A DNA stretch of 64,000 nucleotides, taken from Piscinibacter gummiphilus. Lineage in GTDB: Bacteria; Pseudomonadota; Gammaproteobacteria; Burkholderiales; Burkholderiaceae_C. The stretch spans positions 3,831,001 to 3,895,000 of the forward strand of contig NZ_CP136336.1 of assembly GCF_032681285.1 (NCBI RefSeq), given 5' to 3'. Positions 35,292 to 43,999 of this stretch are shown here, one piece after another (within the stretch, counting starts at the first letter, position 1; each line of letters opens with the position of its first letter). The notes under the pieces were generated by a model. The model had not been told where the DNA came from and ran no database searches. It saw only the letters and a list, made by a program, of their open reading frames with translations. Both the position numbers and the translations under genes were made by a program.

Positions 35292-36725
35292 TCAGGCCGG
35301 CTTGGGCTCGTACCCCAGCACAGCCTTCGTCTCCAGGAACTCGCCAAAGGCGTGGTCACCCCACTCGCGCCCGTTGCCCGACTGCTTGTAGCCGCCAAAC
35401 GGCGCCATCATGTCGACCGCCGCGCTGTTGAGGTTCACCTGGCCGGCACGCAGGCGCGAGGCCACCTTGCGCACCTGCTCGGTGTCGGTGCCCGAGACAT
35501 AGGCCGCCAGGCCGTACGGCGTGTCGTTGGCGATCTCCACCGCCTGGTCGACCGTGTCGTAGCCGATCATCACCAGCACCGGGCCGAAGATTTCTTCGCG
35601 GCCCACCGTCATCTCGTTGGTGACCTTGGCGAGCACGGTCGGCTTCACGTAGTAGCCCTTCTCCAGCCCCTGCGGCTTGCCGGGGCCGCCAGCCACGACG
35701 GTGGCGCCTTCCTTGATGCCTTGCTGGATCAGCGTCTGGATCTTGTCCCACTGCGTGGCCGAGATCACCGGGCCGAGCATCGCGCCGCTGTCGGGTGCGC
35801 CCACAGTCGTCGCTTCGGCGGCGGCCTTGGCGATGGCGATGGCCTCGTCCATCTTCGCCTTCGGCACTAGCATGCGCGTGGGGGCGTTGCACGATTGGCC
35901 CGAGTTGGTCATCACGCCGCGCACGCCGGCCGTCACCGCCTTCTTGAGATCGGCATCAGGCAGGATGATGTTGGGCGACTTGCCGCCGAGTTCCTGGTGC
36001 ACACGCTTCACGGTCGGCGCCGCATTGCGCGCGACTTCGATGCCGGCGCGGGTGGAACCCGTGAACGACACCATGTCGACCTCGGGATGGCTGGAGATCG
36101 CGGCCCCCACCGTCGGGCCATCACCGTTGACGAGGTTGAAGACACCCGCCGGCACCCCGGCCGCGTCGAGGATCTCCGTCCAGATCTGCGCCGAGAACGG
36201 GGCGATTTCCGAGGGCTTCAGGATCATGGTGCAGCCCACCGCCAGCGCCGGCGCCACCTTGCACGCGATCTGGTTGACCGGCCAGTTCCACGGGGTGATG
36301 AAGCCGCACACGCCGATCGGCTCCTTCACGATCAGCGTGCTGCCGCGCGGCTCGCTGAAGTGGAACTGCTTGAGCACGCCGAGCGCCGTCTGCAGATGGC
36401 CCACGCCCATCGCGGCCTGCGCGTTCTGCGAGAGGGCCACGGGTGCACCCATCTCTTCGGTGATGGCCGCGGCCATGTCGGCGTAGCGCTTCTTGTACTC
36501 GGCAATGATGCGTTCGAGCAGGGCCACGCGCTCGTCCACCGTGGTCTGAGAGTAGGTGGCAAACGCCGCGCGGGCGGCCTTGGCCGCGGCGTCGACATCG
36601 GCGGCCGAGCCCATCGAAATCCGACCAGCTACGCCTTCGGTGGCGGGGTTGATGACATCGAGCGTCTTCGGCGTCTTGGGGTCGACCCAGCGGCCATTGA
36701 TGTAGAACTTCAGGTACTCGCGCAT
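35292..36725 (-). CDS. NAD(P)-dependent aldehyde dehydrogenase
   Basis: A 477-residue aldehyde dehydrogenase. It oxidises an aldehyde to the acid with NAD(P). Visible: the PWNWPVNQIACKVAPALAVG and LKPSEIAP motifs, FTGSTRAG, the general base Glu in HQELGGKSPNI, the nucleophile Cys in NSGQSCNAPTRM, and FGPVL. The ATG at 36725 has AGGAG at a 9-base spacing; the ATG at 36731 is too close to the ribosome site. Substrate is unknown. Confidence 0.92.
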   Translation of the reverse strand: MREYLKFYINGRWVDPKTPKTLDVINPATEGVAGRISMGSAADVDAAAKAARAAFATYSQTTVDERVALLERIIAEYKKRYADMAAAITEEMGAPVALSQNAQAAMGVGHLQTALGVLKQFHFSEPRGSTLIVKEPIGVCGFITPWNWPVNQIACKVAPALAVGCTMILKPSEIAPFSAQIWTEILDAAGVPAGVFNLVNGDGPTVGAAISSHPEVDMVSFTGSTRAGIEVARNAAPTVKRVHQELGGKSPNIILPDADLKKAVTAGVRGVMTNSGQSCNAPTRMLVPKAKMDEAIAIAKAAAEATTVGAPDSGAMLGPVISATQWDKIQTLIQQGIKEGATVVAGGPGKPQGLEKGYYVKPTVLAKVTNEMTVGREEIFGPVLVMIGYDTVDQAVEIANDTPYGLAAYVSGTDTEQVRKVASRLRAGQVNLNSAAVDMMAPFGGYKQSGNGREWGDHAFGEFLETKAVLGYEPKPA

Positions 36726-36833
36726 GGTCATGGGCTCCTGCAAGGAAAAGAACAACAGCCTAGTATTCGCCACGCATTGCTGCACCGCGATGCGCGCAAA
36801 CCCTGCGCCTTTTTGACGCACTCTTGAACGCCC

Positions 36834-37763
36834 ATGCAAGAACACACGAACCCCTCGAAGTTGACCGTCGCCGTGATGGGCGCCGGTGCCGTTGGCTGCT
36901 TCTACGGCGGCATGCTCGCGCGCGCCGGCCACCGCGTCACGCTGATCGGCCGGCCGCAACACGTGGAAGCCATCGGCCGCGGCGGGCTGCGCATGGACAC
37001 GAAAAGCTTCGACGAGCGGGTGCCGGTGCAGGCCAGCACCGAGGCCTCGGCCGTGGCCGGCGCGCAGCTGGTGCTTTTCTGCGTGAAGTCGGGCGACACC
37101 GAATCGGCGGGCGAAGAGATCCGCCCGCACCTGGCCCCCGGCGCGGTGGTGCTGAGCCTGCAAAACGGCGTCGACAACGCCGAGCGGCTGCGCCGCGTGC
37201 TGCCGCAGCACACCGTGGCCGCCGTGGTGGTCTACGTGGCCACCGAGATGGCGGGCCCCGGCCACCTGAAGCACCACGGGCGCGGCGACCTCGTGATCGA
37301 GCCCTTCACAGGCAGCGACGAACTCGCCCGCACGCTCATCGCCGCGGGCGTGCCCACCGAGGTCTCGGCCGACGTGCGCGGCGCGCTGTGGGCCAAGCTC
37401 ACCATCAACTGTGCCTACAACGCGCTTTCAGCGGTGGCCCAGCTGCCTTACGGTGGCCTGCTGAAGGTGGACGGCGTGCGGGATGTGATCGGCGACGTGA
37501 TCGCCGAGTGCCTCGCGGTGGCGGCGGCGGAAGGCATCACCGTGCCGGGTGACGTGACGGCGGCCACCTGGCGGATTGGCGAGACCATGCCGGGGCAGTA
37601 TTCATCGACGGCGCAGGATGTGGCGCGGGGGAAGCTGAGCGAGATTGATCATCTCAATGGGCTGGTGGTGAGGCGGGGGGATGCGCTGGGGGTGCCTACG
37701 CCGGCCAATCGCGTGTTGCATGTGATGGTGAAGCTGGTGGAGGCTAAGCGGGCTTCGGCATAG
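36834..37763 (+). CDS. Ketopantoate reductase-family (ApbA/PanE-like) protein
   Basis: A 309-residue NADPH-dependent reductase: Rossmann motif VAVMGAGAVGCFYGGMLARAG near residue 11, the VLFCVKSGDT and LSLQNGVDNAERL motifs, and the catalytic-lysine region RGALWAKLTINCAYNALSAV. The family contains PanE (pantothenate synthesis) and many paralogues of other function, so the symbol is withheld. The final about 60 codons are richer in GGG, GAT and TTG than the rest of the gene. It ends at the edge of the palindromic element. Confidence 0.85.
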   Translation: MQEHTNPSKLTVAVMGAGAVGCFYGGMLARAGHRVTLIGRPQHVEAIGRGGLRMDTKSFDERVPVQASTEASAVAGAQLVLFCVKSGDTESAGEEIRPHLAPGAVVLSLQNGVDNAERLRRVLPQHTVAAVVVYVATEMAGPGHLKHHGRGDLVIEPFTGSDELARTLIAAGVPTEVSADVRGALWAKLTINCAYNALSAVAQLPYGGLLKVDGVRDVIGDVIAECLAVAAAEGITVPGDVTAATWRIGETMPGQYSSTAQDVARGKLSEIDHLNGLVVRRGDALGVPTPANRVLHVMVKLVEAKRASA

Positions 37764-37766
37764 GGT

Positions 37767-38416
37767 TGCGCTGCGTAGCTGCTTGCCGGGTCTCGGCCCG
37801 GCGGCCGAGTTACTTTCTTTGCTTCGCCAAAAGAAGTAACCAAGAAAAGGCGACCCGACGGTGGCGGTCCGGCCGCAGGCCGGACTGCTCTGCGGTGCTC
37901 GGGCTTGAGGGGTCGGGCAGAACTCGCTACGCGCCTGCGGCGCTGCGCTCAAACAGCTGCCCGAAGTCAGTTCACGAACGCGCTGACGCGCGCCCCCTCA
38001 AGCCCTGCGCTCCTCGACGCCACCCACGGGTAGCCCTACGGCTCGCTTCGCATCGCCTCCGACGTGAGAGCGCTGCGCGCCCCACCCATCAAGCACGAGG
38101 CGAAGCGAGCCGAGAGTACGAGGCCCGCGCAGCGGGCGAGGGTATCCCGGGGCCCTTGAGAGCCGTCGAGCAGCGCAGGGCTTGGGGTGGCGTGCGAAGC
38201 ACGCTTCGTGAACTGACTTCGGGCAGCTGTTTGAACGTAGCGAGCGAAGCTCGCGGAGTGAGTTCTGCCCGACACCCCAAGACCGAGCAGCGCAGAGTAG
38301 TCGGCCCTAGGCCGACCGAGCGAACGGGGTGCCCTTTCTTTTGCCTTCTTTTCTTTGGGCAAGCAAAGAAAAGAAGGTCGCCCGCCGGGGCGAAATCCCG
38401 GCAGCGCCTCACGCAG
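37767..38416. repeat. Large imperfect palindrome (about 650 bp) between convergent genes
   Basis: The non-coding gap between two convergent genes is one long inverted repeat with its axis near 38091. An exact 29-base match pairs 37950-37978 with 38205-38233. A 21-base match with one mismatch pairs 37999-38019 with 38164-38184, and GGGCAGAACTC at 37915-37925 pairs with 38260-38270. Both arms carry a TTTCTTTGCTT...AAAG block (37812-37850 and 38336-38376). The repeat just reaches the stop codon of the SRPBCC gene at 38409. Long open frames inside are shadows of the repeat. Similar dispersed elements are known from Burkholderiales. Confidence 0.8.
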
Positions 38417-38915
38417 TGCGCAAAAACTCCCCCAACTGATCAAACGTACCCCCATAACCCTCATTCAGCGAAGGCCGCAACTCCTCAAAATACCGCCGCT
38501 CCGCCACCAACTCCCCAAACGGCCGCGCCCGCAAAGACACCGTCGTCCGCCCCCCAGCTTCGGAAAAGAAAACACTGTTCTCGATCTCCAACGGACAGTC
38601 CTCGCTGAACGGCGCCCGCGCAATCCCGCAGCGCTCATTGGCAAACGAGTTGAGCCACACCAGCCGCTTCTGAGCCTCGATCACCCGGTAGTTGAACCGC
38701 CCCCACATCGGCTCGGCGCCAGGAAACTTCATCGCGTAGTGGAAGAAACCGCCAGGACGAAACTCGAAGCGAGCCACCTCGATGGAGCACCCCTTCGGCC
38801 CCCACCACTGCTGCAGCGCCTCGGCCTCGCTCCAGGCCTTCCACACCGTGGCGAGCGGCCGGTCGTAGTGGCGGGTGAAATCGAACACGGTGGCGTCGTC
38901 AGCGTTTGCGGCCAT
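38409..38915 (-). CDS. SRPBCC (AHSA1-like) protein paired with an ArsR regulator
   Basis: A 168-residue Bet v1/START-fold protein: FTRHYDRPLATVWKAWSEAEALQQWWGPKGC at the start, GRFNYRVIEAQKRLVWLNSF and the C-terminal NEGYGGTFDQLGEFL. Such proteins commonly sit in an operon with an ArsR-type repressor, as here: the ATG lies inside the last 17 bases of the regulator gene. The 3' third uses many TTT, TTG and GGG codons, unlike its 5' part. Ligand unknown. Confidence 0.85.
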   Translation of the reverse strand: MAANADDATVFDFTRHYDRPLATVWKAWSEAEALQQWWGPKGCSIEVARFEFRPGGFFHYAMKFPGAEPMWGRFNYRVIEAQKRLVWLNSFANERCGIARAPFSEDCPLEIENSVFFSEAGGRTTVSLRARPFGELVAERRYFEELRPSLNEGYGGTFDQLGEFLRTA

Positions 38916-39255
38916 GGGGCTTTCCTCTGGAAGTAGGTGTGGCGGTCTTCAGGAAGGCATCGAGCTTGTCGAAGCTGTCTTCCCACATCTGGCGATACGC
39001 ACCGACCCAATCGGCCACGTCCTTGAGGCGTGCCACCTCCAGCCGGCAGGGGCGCGTCTGCGCCGCTCGGCTGCGCGAGATGAGCCCGGCGCGCTCGAGC
39101 ACCTTGAGGTGCTTGGAGATCGACGGCTGCTTCAGGTCGAAGGGCTCGGCCAGCTCGTTGACGGTCGCTTCGCCCTGCGCAAGCCGGGCGACGATGGCGC
39201 GCCGCGTCGGGTCGGCCAGCGCCGCGAAAGCGAGGTTCAAGGCATCGGTTTGCAT
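38899..39255 (-). CDS. ArsR-family winged-helix repressor
   Basis: A 118-residue regulator: FAALADPTRRAIVARLAQG, the recognition helix region FDLKQPSISKHLKVLERAGL and the wing ISRSRAAQTRPCRL. The metal-binding ELCVCDL motif of true arsenic sensors is absent, so it probably belongs to the SRPBCC-linked subgroup that does not sense metals. The ATG at 39255 is selected by family length. The downstream SRPBCC gene overlaps it, implying one operon. Confidence 0.9.
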   Translation of the reverse strand: MQTDALNLAFAALADPTRRAIVARLAQGEATVNELAEPFDLKQPSISKHLKVLERAGLISRSRAAQTRPCRLEVARLKDVADWVGAYRQMWEDSFDKLDAFLKTATPTSRGKPHGRKR

Positions 39256-39296
39256 GGCCGAATCAGTATATAGCCACTGCGGAATATAAAGGAGAT

Positions 39297-39325
39297 AAAA
39301 AAGCCCGCAGGGTCGCTGCGGGCTT
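39297..39325 (-). terminator. Rho-independent terminator of the Hsp20 pair
   Basis: On the minus strand AAGCCCGCAG / CTGCGGGCTT forms a stem followed by a run of six T (39295-39300 in A on the plus strand). It lies just after the stop of the Hsp20 gene at 39345. Confidence 0.9.
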
Positions 39326-39344
39326 CTTGCGTCGCTGCAGTCGC

Positions 39345-39725
39345 TCAGGCCACGCCGACCTGGATGCGCCGCGGCTGCGCCTGGGCCTGCTTGGGGATGC
39401 GCAGCGTCAGCACGCCGTCCTTCAGGTTGGCCTCGATGCGCGACGTGTCGAGCTCGCGGCTCAGCGTGAAGCTGCGGCGATAGCGCGGCGTGCGCACCTC
39501 CGCCCACAGGGGCTCCAGGTCGGCGGCGATCTGCGGCTTGGCTTCGCCCTGGATCAGCAGCGAGTCGCCTTCGACGTGGATCTCCAGCTGCTCGCGCGGC
39601 ACGCCGGGCATGTCGGCCAGCAGGGTGATGCTCGCGTCGGTCTCGTAGACGTCGATGGCGGGCTGCACGGCGCGCAGCGTTTCCTGCGCGGGCGAGGAAG
39701 TGGCGATGTCGTTGCGGGTGCTCAT
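39345..39725 (-). CDS. Hsp20/alpha-crystallin small heat shock protein (second of pair)
   Basis: A 126-residue holdase chaperone. The alpha-crystallin domain spans about residues 24-115: DVYETDASITLLADMPGVPREQLEIHVEGD is the first part and RRSFTLSRELDTSRIEANLKDGVLTLRIPK the conserved C-terminal strands with the A-x-x-x-x-G-V-L motif. It ends with a short Gln/Arg-rich tail. It lies 24 bases after the first Hsp20 gene and shares its terminator. Cytoplasmic oligomer that binds unfolding proteins. Confidence 0.93.
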   Translation of the reverse strand: MSTRNDIATSSPAQETLRAVQPAIDVYETDASITLLADMPGVPREQLEIHVEGDSLLIQGEAKPQIAADLEPLWAEVRTPRYRRSFTLSRELDTSRIEANLKDGVLTLRIPKQAQAQPRRIQVGVA

Positions 39726-39749
39726 GAGAGTCTCCTTCGCTGTCGTGGG

Positions 39750-40202
39750 TTACTGCACCGTGATGCGCTTGGGTTGCGCGGCTTCCTTGCGGGCGATGCT
39801 GATCTGCAGCACGCCATCGCGGTAGGTCGCGGTCACCTGGTCGGGGTCGACGTCGTCGGGCAACGCCACCGAGCGGGTGAAGCGGCCCACGCTGCGCTCA
39901 CGGGCGTAGACGGTGGTCTTCACGTCTTTCTCGGGCACGTCGGCGGCACGCTCGCCGCTGATGCGCAGCACGCCGCGGTCGAGCGTGACGTCGATCTTGC
40001 TGGCGTCCAGGCCCGGGGCGAAGGCGTAGACCTCCACGCTCCGCGGCGTGCGGCCCACGTTGAGCGGCGGCGCACTGCCGTAGGCCACCGAGCGGATGCT
40101 GCTCGGCGCGCGCGAATCGGTGAACACGTCGTCGAGCTCGCGGCGCAGGCGGTCGAACTGGGAGAAGACGCTTTCGGGGTAGTTGAGGATCGAAGCAAAC
40201 AT
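39750..40202 (-). CDS. Hsp20/alpha-crystallin small heat shock protein (first of pair)
   Basis: A 150-residue Hsp20 protein. The N-terminal arm MFASILNYPESVFSQFDRL precedes the alpha-crystallin domain (VEVYAFAPGLDASKIDVTLDRGVLRISGER; FTRSVALPDDVDPDQVTATYRDGVLQISI) and an ending KRITVQ. A strong AGGAGG site precedes the ATG at 40202. It is expected to form hetero- or homo-oligomers with the second Hsp20. I see no clear sigma-32 promoter upstream. Confidence 0.93.
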   Translation of the reverse strand: MFASILNYPESVFSQFDRLRRELDDVFTDSRAPSSIRSVAYGSAPPLNVGRTPRSVEVYAFAPGLDASKIDVTLDRGVLRISGERAADVPEKDVKTTVYARERSVGRFTRSVALPDDVDPDQVTATYRDGVLQISIARKEAAQPKRITVQ

Positions 40203-40439
40203 GTGTGGCCTCCTTGCGGTTCGTCTGGCTGGCGCGGCGGACGGGCCGCCGACAGGGACAGAGATGTGCACCGGCCGGAAGATTTCAAGAGCCTCCTTTT
40301 CAGGCACCTCGCCGCATCGGCTCGCCCCCGGCTGGCCGCCGTTCACGCCGCCGAGCGGCACTTCGTCGCATGGCGGTCGCCGGCCCAAGGGGCGCTCGCC
40401 ACCATCGGCTCCTCACTTCTTTTCCAGCGAGGACCCACC

Positions 40440-40856
40440 ATGAAACTCACCCACCTGATCGCCATTGCCGCCGTCTCGGCCTGCACCGGCGGCACCGCCG
40501 CGGCACTCACCCTCACCGTCGAGATCACCAACGCCCGCTCGGCGCAAGGCACCGTCAATGCCGCGCTCTACAACGAAGAATCGACCTGGCTGAAGGTCGG
40601 CAACGCGGTGCAGATCACCAAGGTGCCGTCGGCCGGCGACAAGACCGTGCTGGTCTTCACCGACCTCGCGCCGGGCCGCTATGCCCTGTCCAGCTACCAC
40701 GACGAAAACACCAACGGCAAGATGGACACGAACGTGCTGGGCATGCCCACTGAGCGTTACGGCTTCACCGGCAGCCCGACCATGGGCCCGCCCGCCTTCG
40801 GCGAGGCGGCCGTCGACGTGCAGGCCGACACCACCCTGCGCGTGACGCTGCGCTGA
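40440..40856 (+). CDS. DUF2141 family exported protein
   Basis: A 138-residue protein with a signal peptide (MKLTHLIAIAAVSACTGGTAAA) and the DUF2141 pattern: LTVEITNARSAQGTVNAALYN, the FTDLAPGRYALSSYHDENTNGKMD core and the C-terminal FGEAAVDV. These beta-rich secreted proteins are of unknown function. It lies 16 bases before the carotenoid oxygenase gene, which suggests co-transcription; the pairing of the two families is often seen. Confidence 0.85.
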   Translation: MKLTHLIAIAAVSACTGGTAAALTLTVEITNARSAQGTVNAALYNEESTWLKVGNAVQITKVPSAGDKTVLVFTDLAPGRYALSSYHDENTNGKMDTNVLGMPTERYGFTGSPTMGPPAFGEAAVDVQADTTLRVTLR

Positions 40857-40872
40857 CGCGAGGGAGGCCACC

Positions 40873-42411
40873 ATGAACGACATCCTCGCCACCTCCGCCA
40901 CCCGCCGCGACACGCTGCAGCGCCTGCTCGGTGCCGGCGCCCTTGCCCTGCCCGGCGTCACCCTGCCGCTCGGCGCCCGTGCCGACGAGGCCACGGCCCG
41001 CGCCTTCGAGTCGCAACGAGCCGCCCACCCGTGGACGCAGGCCTACGTGGGCGTGCAGGCCGACGTGGCGGCGATGCCGATGACGCTGCACGGCAAGCTG
41101 CCCACCGGACTGCACGGCGCCTTCCTGCGCAACGGCCCGGCGCGCCATGCGCTGGGCGGCACGCGCTACCACCACTGGTTCGATGGCGACGGCCTGATGC
41201 AGCGCTACACGCTCGGAGCGCAGGGCATCACGCACGAGGGGCGCTTCGTGCGCACGGAGAAGTTCGTCGCCGACACCGCCGCCGGCCGGCCGATGAGTTC
41301 GGGCTTCGGCACCTTCCTCGCCGACGCCAAGCCGCCCACCGGGCCCGACTCGCTCAACACCGCCAACACCAGCGTGGTCAAGCACGCCGGGGAGCTGATG
41401 GCCCTGTGGGAAGGTGGCTCGGCCTACCGGCTCGACGAGAAGACGCTCGAGACACGCGGCATCAAGACCTGGTCGCCCGACTTTGCCGGCGTGCCCTTCT
41501 CGGCCCACCCGCGCATCGAACCCGACGGCACGCTGTGGAACTTCGGCGTGAGCGCGATGGCCGGGCGCCTGGCGATCTACCGCGTGCGGCCCGATGGCGT
41601 GCTCGCCACCGCCACCACGCTGCCGGTGCCCGACATCGCGATGGTCCACGACTTCGCGGTGACCGAGAAGCACCTCGTCTTCCTGCTGCCGCCGCTGGTG
41701 TTCGACGTCGCGCGCATGAAGAGCGGCACGAGCTTCCTCGACGCGCACGTGTGGAAGCCGCAGCTCGGGCTGCGTGTGCTGGTGCTGCCGAAAGACGCTC
41801 TCGACAAGCCGCAGTGGTTCGATCTGCCCGCGGGCTTCGTCTTCCACATCGGCAACGCCTGGGAAGACAAGGACGGCGTGATCCGCCTCGACTGCATGCG
41901 CGCAAGCGACGCCTGGAATGCCACCACCGGCCTCAAGGAGCTGATGCGCGGCCATTTCGCGATCGAGGAATTCGCGCAGCTCACGCTGATCGAGGTCGAC
42001 CTCAAGGCAAAGCGTGCGCGCCAGCAGGTGCTGCCGCAGCGCTCGGAATTCCCGCGCATCGACCCGCGCTACACCGGGCGGCGCCACCAGCAGGTCTTCG
42101 CCGCGCTGCGCCTCTCACCCGGCGACCGGCCCGGCTACGACGCGGTGATGCGCCACGACATCGGCCGCGGCCAGACCGACCACTACCGCTACGGCGCCGA
42201 CGTGATGGTGGAAGAGCACCTCTTCGTGCCCCGCCCCGGCAGCACGCGCGAAGGCGACGGCTGGGTGCTCGGCAGCGCACTCGACCTCGCGCGCGGCCGC
42301 ACACTCTTCTCGGTGTTCGAGGCGCAGCGCCTGGCCGACGGGCCGGTGGCCCAAGCCGAGATGCCACGCCTCATGCCCTTCGGCCTGCACGCGATCCACG
42401 TGCCGGCGTGA
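40873..42411 (+). CDS. Carotenoid oxygenase, probable Tat-exported
   Basis: A 512-residue iron(II) dioxygenase of the carotenoid cleavage family. Iron is held by four histidines, which I place in SAHPRIEPDG, IAMVHDFAV, VFHIGNAWED and the C-terminal FGLHAIHVP. Other family motifs are FLRNGPARH and HWFDGDGLMQ. The N-terminus [19 protein letters not shown] looks like a twin-arginine signal, so the enzyme is probably periplasmic. The substrate may be a carotenoid or a stilbene-like compound. Confidence 0.87.
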   Translation: MNDILATSATRRDTLQRLLGAGALALPGVTLPLGARADEATARAFESQRAAHPWTQAYVGVQADVAAMPMTLHGKLPTGLHGAFLRNGPARHALGGTRYHHWFDGDGLMQRYTLGAQGITHEGRFVRTEKFVADTAAGRPMSSGFGTFLADAKPPTGPDSLNTANTSVVKHAGELMALWEGGSAYRLDEKTLETRGIKTWSPDFAGVPFSAHPRIEPDGTLWNFGVSAMAGRLAIYRVRPDGVLATATTLPVPDIAMVHDFAVTEKHLVFLLPPLVFDVARMKSGTSFLDAHVWKPQLGLRVLVLPKDALDKPQWFDLPAGFVFHIGNAWEDKDGVIRLDCMRASDAWNATTGLKELMRGHFAIEEFAQLTLIEVDLKAKRARQQVLPQRSEFPRIDPRYTGRRHQQVFAALRLSPGDRPGYDAVMRHDIGRGQTDHYRYGADVMVEEHLFVPRPGSTREGDGWVLGSALDLARGRTLFSVFEAQRLADGPVAQAEMPRLMPFGLHAIHVPA

Positions 42412-42424
42412 GCGCCTGGGCTCG

Positions 42425-43921
42425 TCAGCGCACCGTCTTCACGAGCTGCCCCGGCTTCGGCTCGGCCCCGCCGCCATAGACGCCATTCAAGAGCTTCAGG
42501 CGAGACTGGGCCAGCTCGGGCAGCGGGAAGCCCTGCGCCAGCTCGGCGAACCCGCCACGTGGAAAGCTGACTGTCTTCACCTGCCAAGGCCGCGCGGCCG
42601 AGCGGTCGGCGGCGCTGAGTGCACGGAAGGAGTTCTCGGCCTCGGCCATCTGCCCGCTCGCGCGCTGCAGCGCGGCAGCGTCTTTCGCGGCGTACTGCAG
42701 CAGGTAGTTGCGGTTGCCGGGGCCGGCCACCAGCGTGAGGCGCACCTGGCCGGTCTGGCCCTGCTGGTTGCGCACGGTGCCGGTGAACTGGGTGGCGCTC
42801 AGGCCGTTGATGCTGCGCCGCTCGGTGCGGCCGTCGACCGGCTTGATGGCGTTGCGGATGATCTCCTCGTGCGTGCTGCCGGCGTTCGGCGGCACGAGCT
42901 TCACGACCAGCCCGGCGTTGCCTTCGCCGTTGACGAGCACGATGGCCTCGGCCGAGTTCTGCACCTTCCACCCGGGCGGTGCGGTGAGCGCGATGCCCAG
43001 GGGCTCGTGGTAGAAGTTGCGCCCCCGCACCACGCCCTGCTCACGGCTGTCGCCGAAGGTCATGCCGTCGACGGCCTGCAGGTAGCGCGAGCGCGCGTCG
43101 TCGCCGTACTGGCCGGAGTACTTGGCCGCGTAGGCCTTGATGTCGGCCAGGCGCTTGTCGTTGGCCGGGTGCGAGGCGAGCCAGCCCGCAGCCGAAGGCT
43201 CGGCCTTGCCTTCGGCCTTGGCCGCCTCGGCGGCGAAGCTCTCCTGGTTCTTCAGCACCTGGATCACGTCGACCATGTTCTGCGGGTTGTATTTGTTGCG
43301 CGCCAGGTATTCGGCGCCGAGCTGGTCGGCCTGCGATTCCTGCTCGCGGCTGTACGACGCGATGTAGCCGGCCGCGGCCGTCTGCGACACCTGGCTCGCC
43401 AGGTCGGCCGCACCCGAGACCCCGGTCGCGCCTTCAATCACCGCCCCGAGCACCGTGGCGGCCAGCACGCCCAGGCCGGCGGTCTGCTGTCGGGTGGCGC
43501 GCTGCGCGCCGTGGCGGGCGGTCACGTGGCCGATCTCGTGGCCGATCACACCGGCGAGCTCGGCCTCGCTTTCGAGGTAGGCCATGATCCCGCGGGTCAC
43601 GTACACGTAGCCGCCAGGCAGCGCGAAGGCGTTGATCTCCGGGCTGTCGAGCACGGTGAAGGTCCACTTGAGGTTGGCGCGGTGCGACTGTGCTGCCAGG
43701 CGCTGGCCGACGTCGTTCACGTAGGCCTGCAGCTTCGCGTCGGGGTAGGCGCCGTATTCCTTCAGCACCGCGTCGTGGGCCTTCTTTCCCTCGGCGATCT
43801 CGTCCTGCTCGGTCATCACCGAGCGCTCGGTCTGGCCGGTGACAGGGTTGACGACGTTGGTGCCGCAGCCCGCCACGAGGGCGGTCGACAACACGATGGG
43901 CAACAGGCGACGCAGTTTCAT
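42425..43921 (-). CDS. M48 metalloprotease lipoprotein (BepA-like)
   Basis: A 498-residue zinc protease. The N-terminus MKLRRLLPIVLSTALVAGC is a lipoprotein signal with lipobox Cys19. The M48 domain has HEIGH at 128-132 and the third ligand in the SREQESQAD region (Glu195). The C-terminal part (about 300-480) contains SRYLQAVDGMTFGD and the domain often found in Loi-type M48 proteins. Such proteins act in outer-membrane protein quality control. The start at 43921 is preferred to 43927. It lies close downstream of the carotenoid oxygenase gene, tail to tail. Confidence 0.9.
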   Translation of the reverse strand: MKLRRLLPIVLSTALVAGCGTNVVNPVTGQTERSVMTEQDEIAEGKKAHDAVLKEYGAYPDAKLQAYVNDVGQRLAAQSHRANLKWTFTVLDSPEINAFALPGGYVYVTRGIMAYLESEAELAGVIGHEIGHVTARHGAQRATRQQTAGLGVLAATVLGAVIEGATGVSGAADLASQVSQTAAAGYIASYSREQESQADQLGAEYLARNKYNPQNMVDVIQVLKNQESFAAEAAKAEGKAEPSAAGWLASHPANDKRLADIKAYAAKYSGQYGDDARSRYLQAVDGMTFGDSREQGVVRGRNFYHEPLGIALTAPPGWKVQNSAEAIVLVNGEGNAGLVVKLVPPNAGSTHEEIIRNAIKPVDGRTERRSINGLSATQFTGTVRNQQGQTGQVRLTLVAGPGNRNYLLQYAAKDAAALQRASGQMAEAENSFRALSAADRSAARPWQVKTVSFPRGGFAELAQGFPLPELAQSRLKLLNGVYGGGAEPKPGQLVKTVR

Positions 43922-43999
43922 GAGCACGACCTTTCTTGTGTTCTTGGGAAGGAACGACAGCCTAAATCAGCCGGTGCCGGTGGGCGGCAATCGGCATGC

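Noticed and set aside
37766..38608. Open frames of up to 280 codons inside the palindrome
   Set aside because: They arise from the inverted repeat, lack ribosome sites and family features, and run into the SRPBCC gene.
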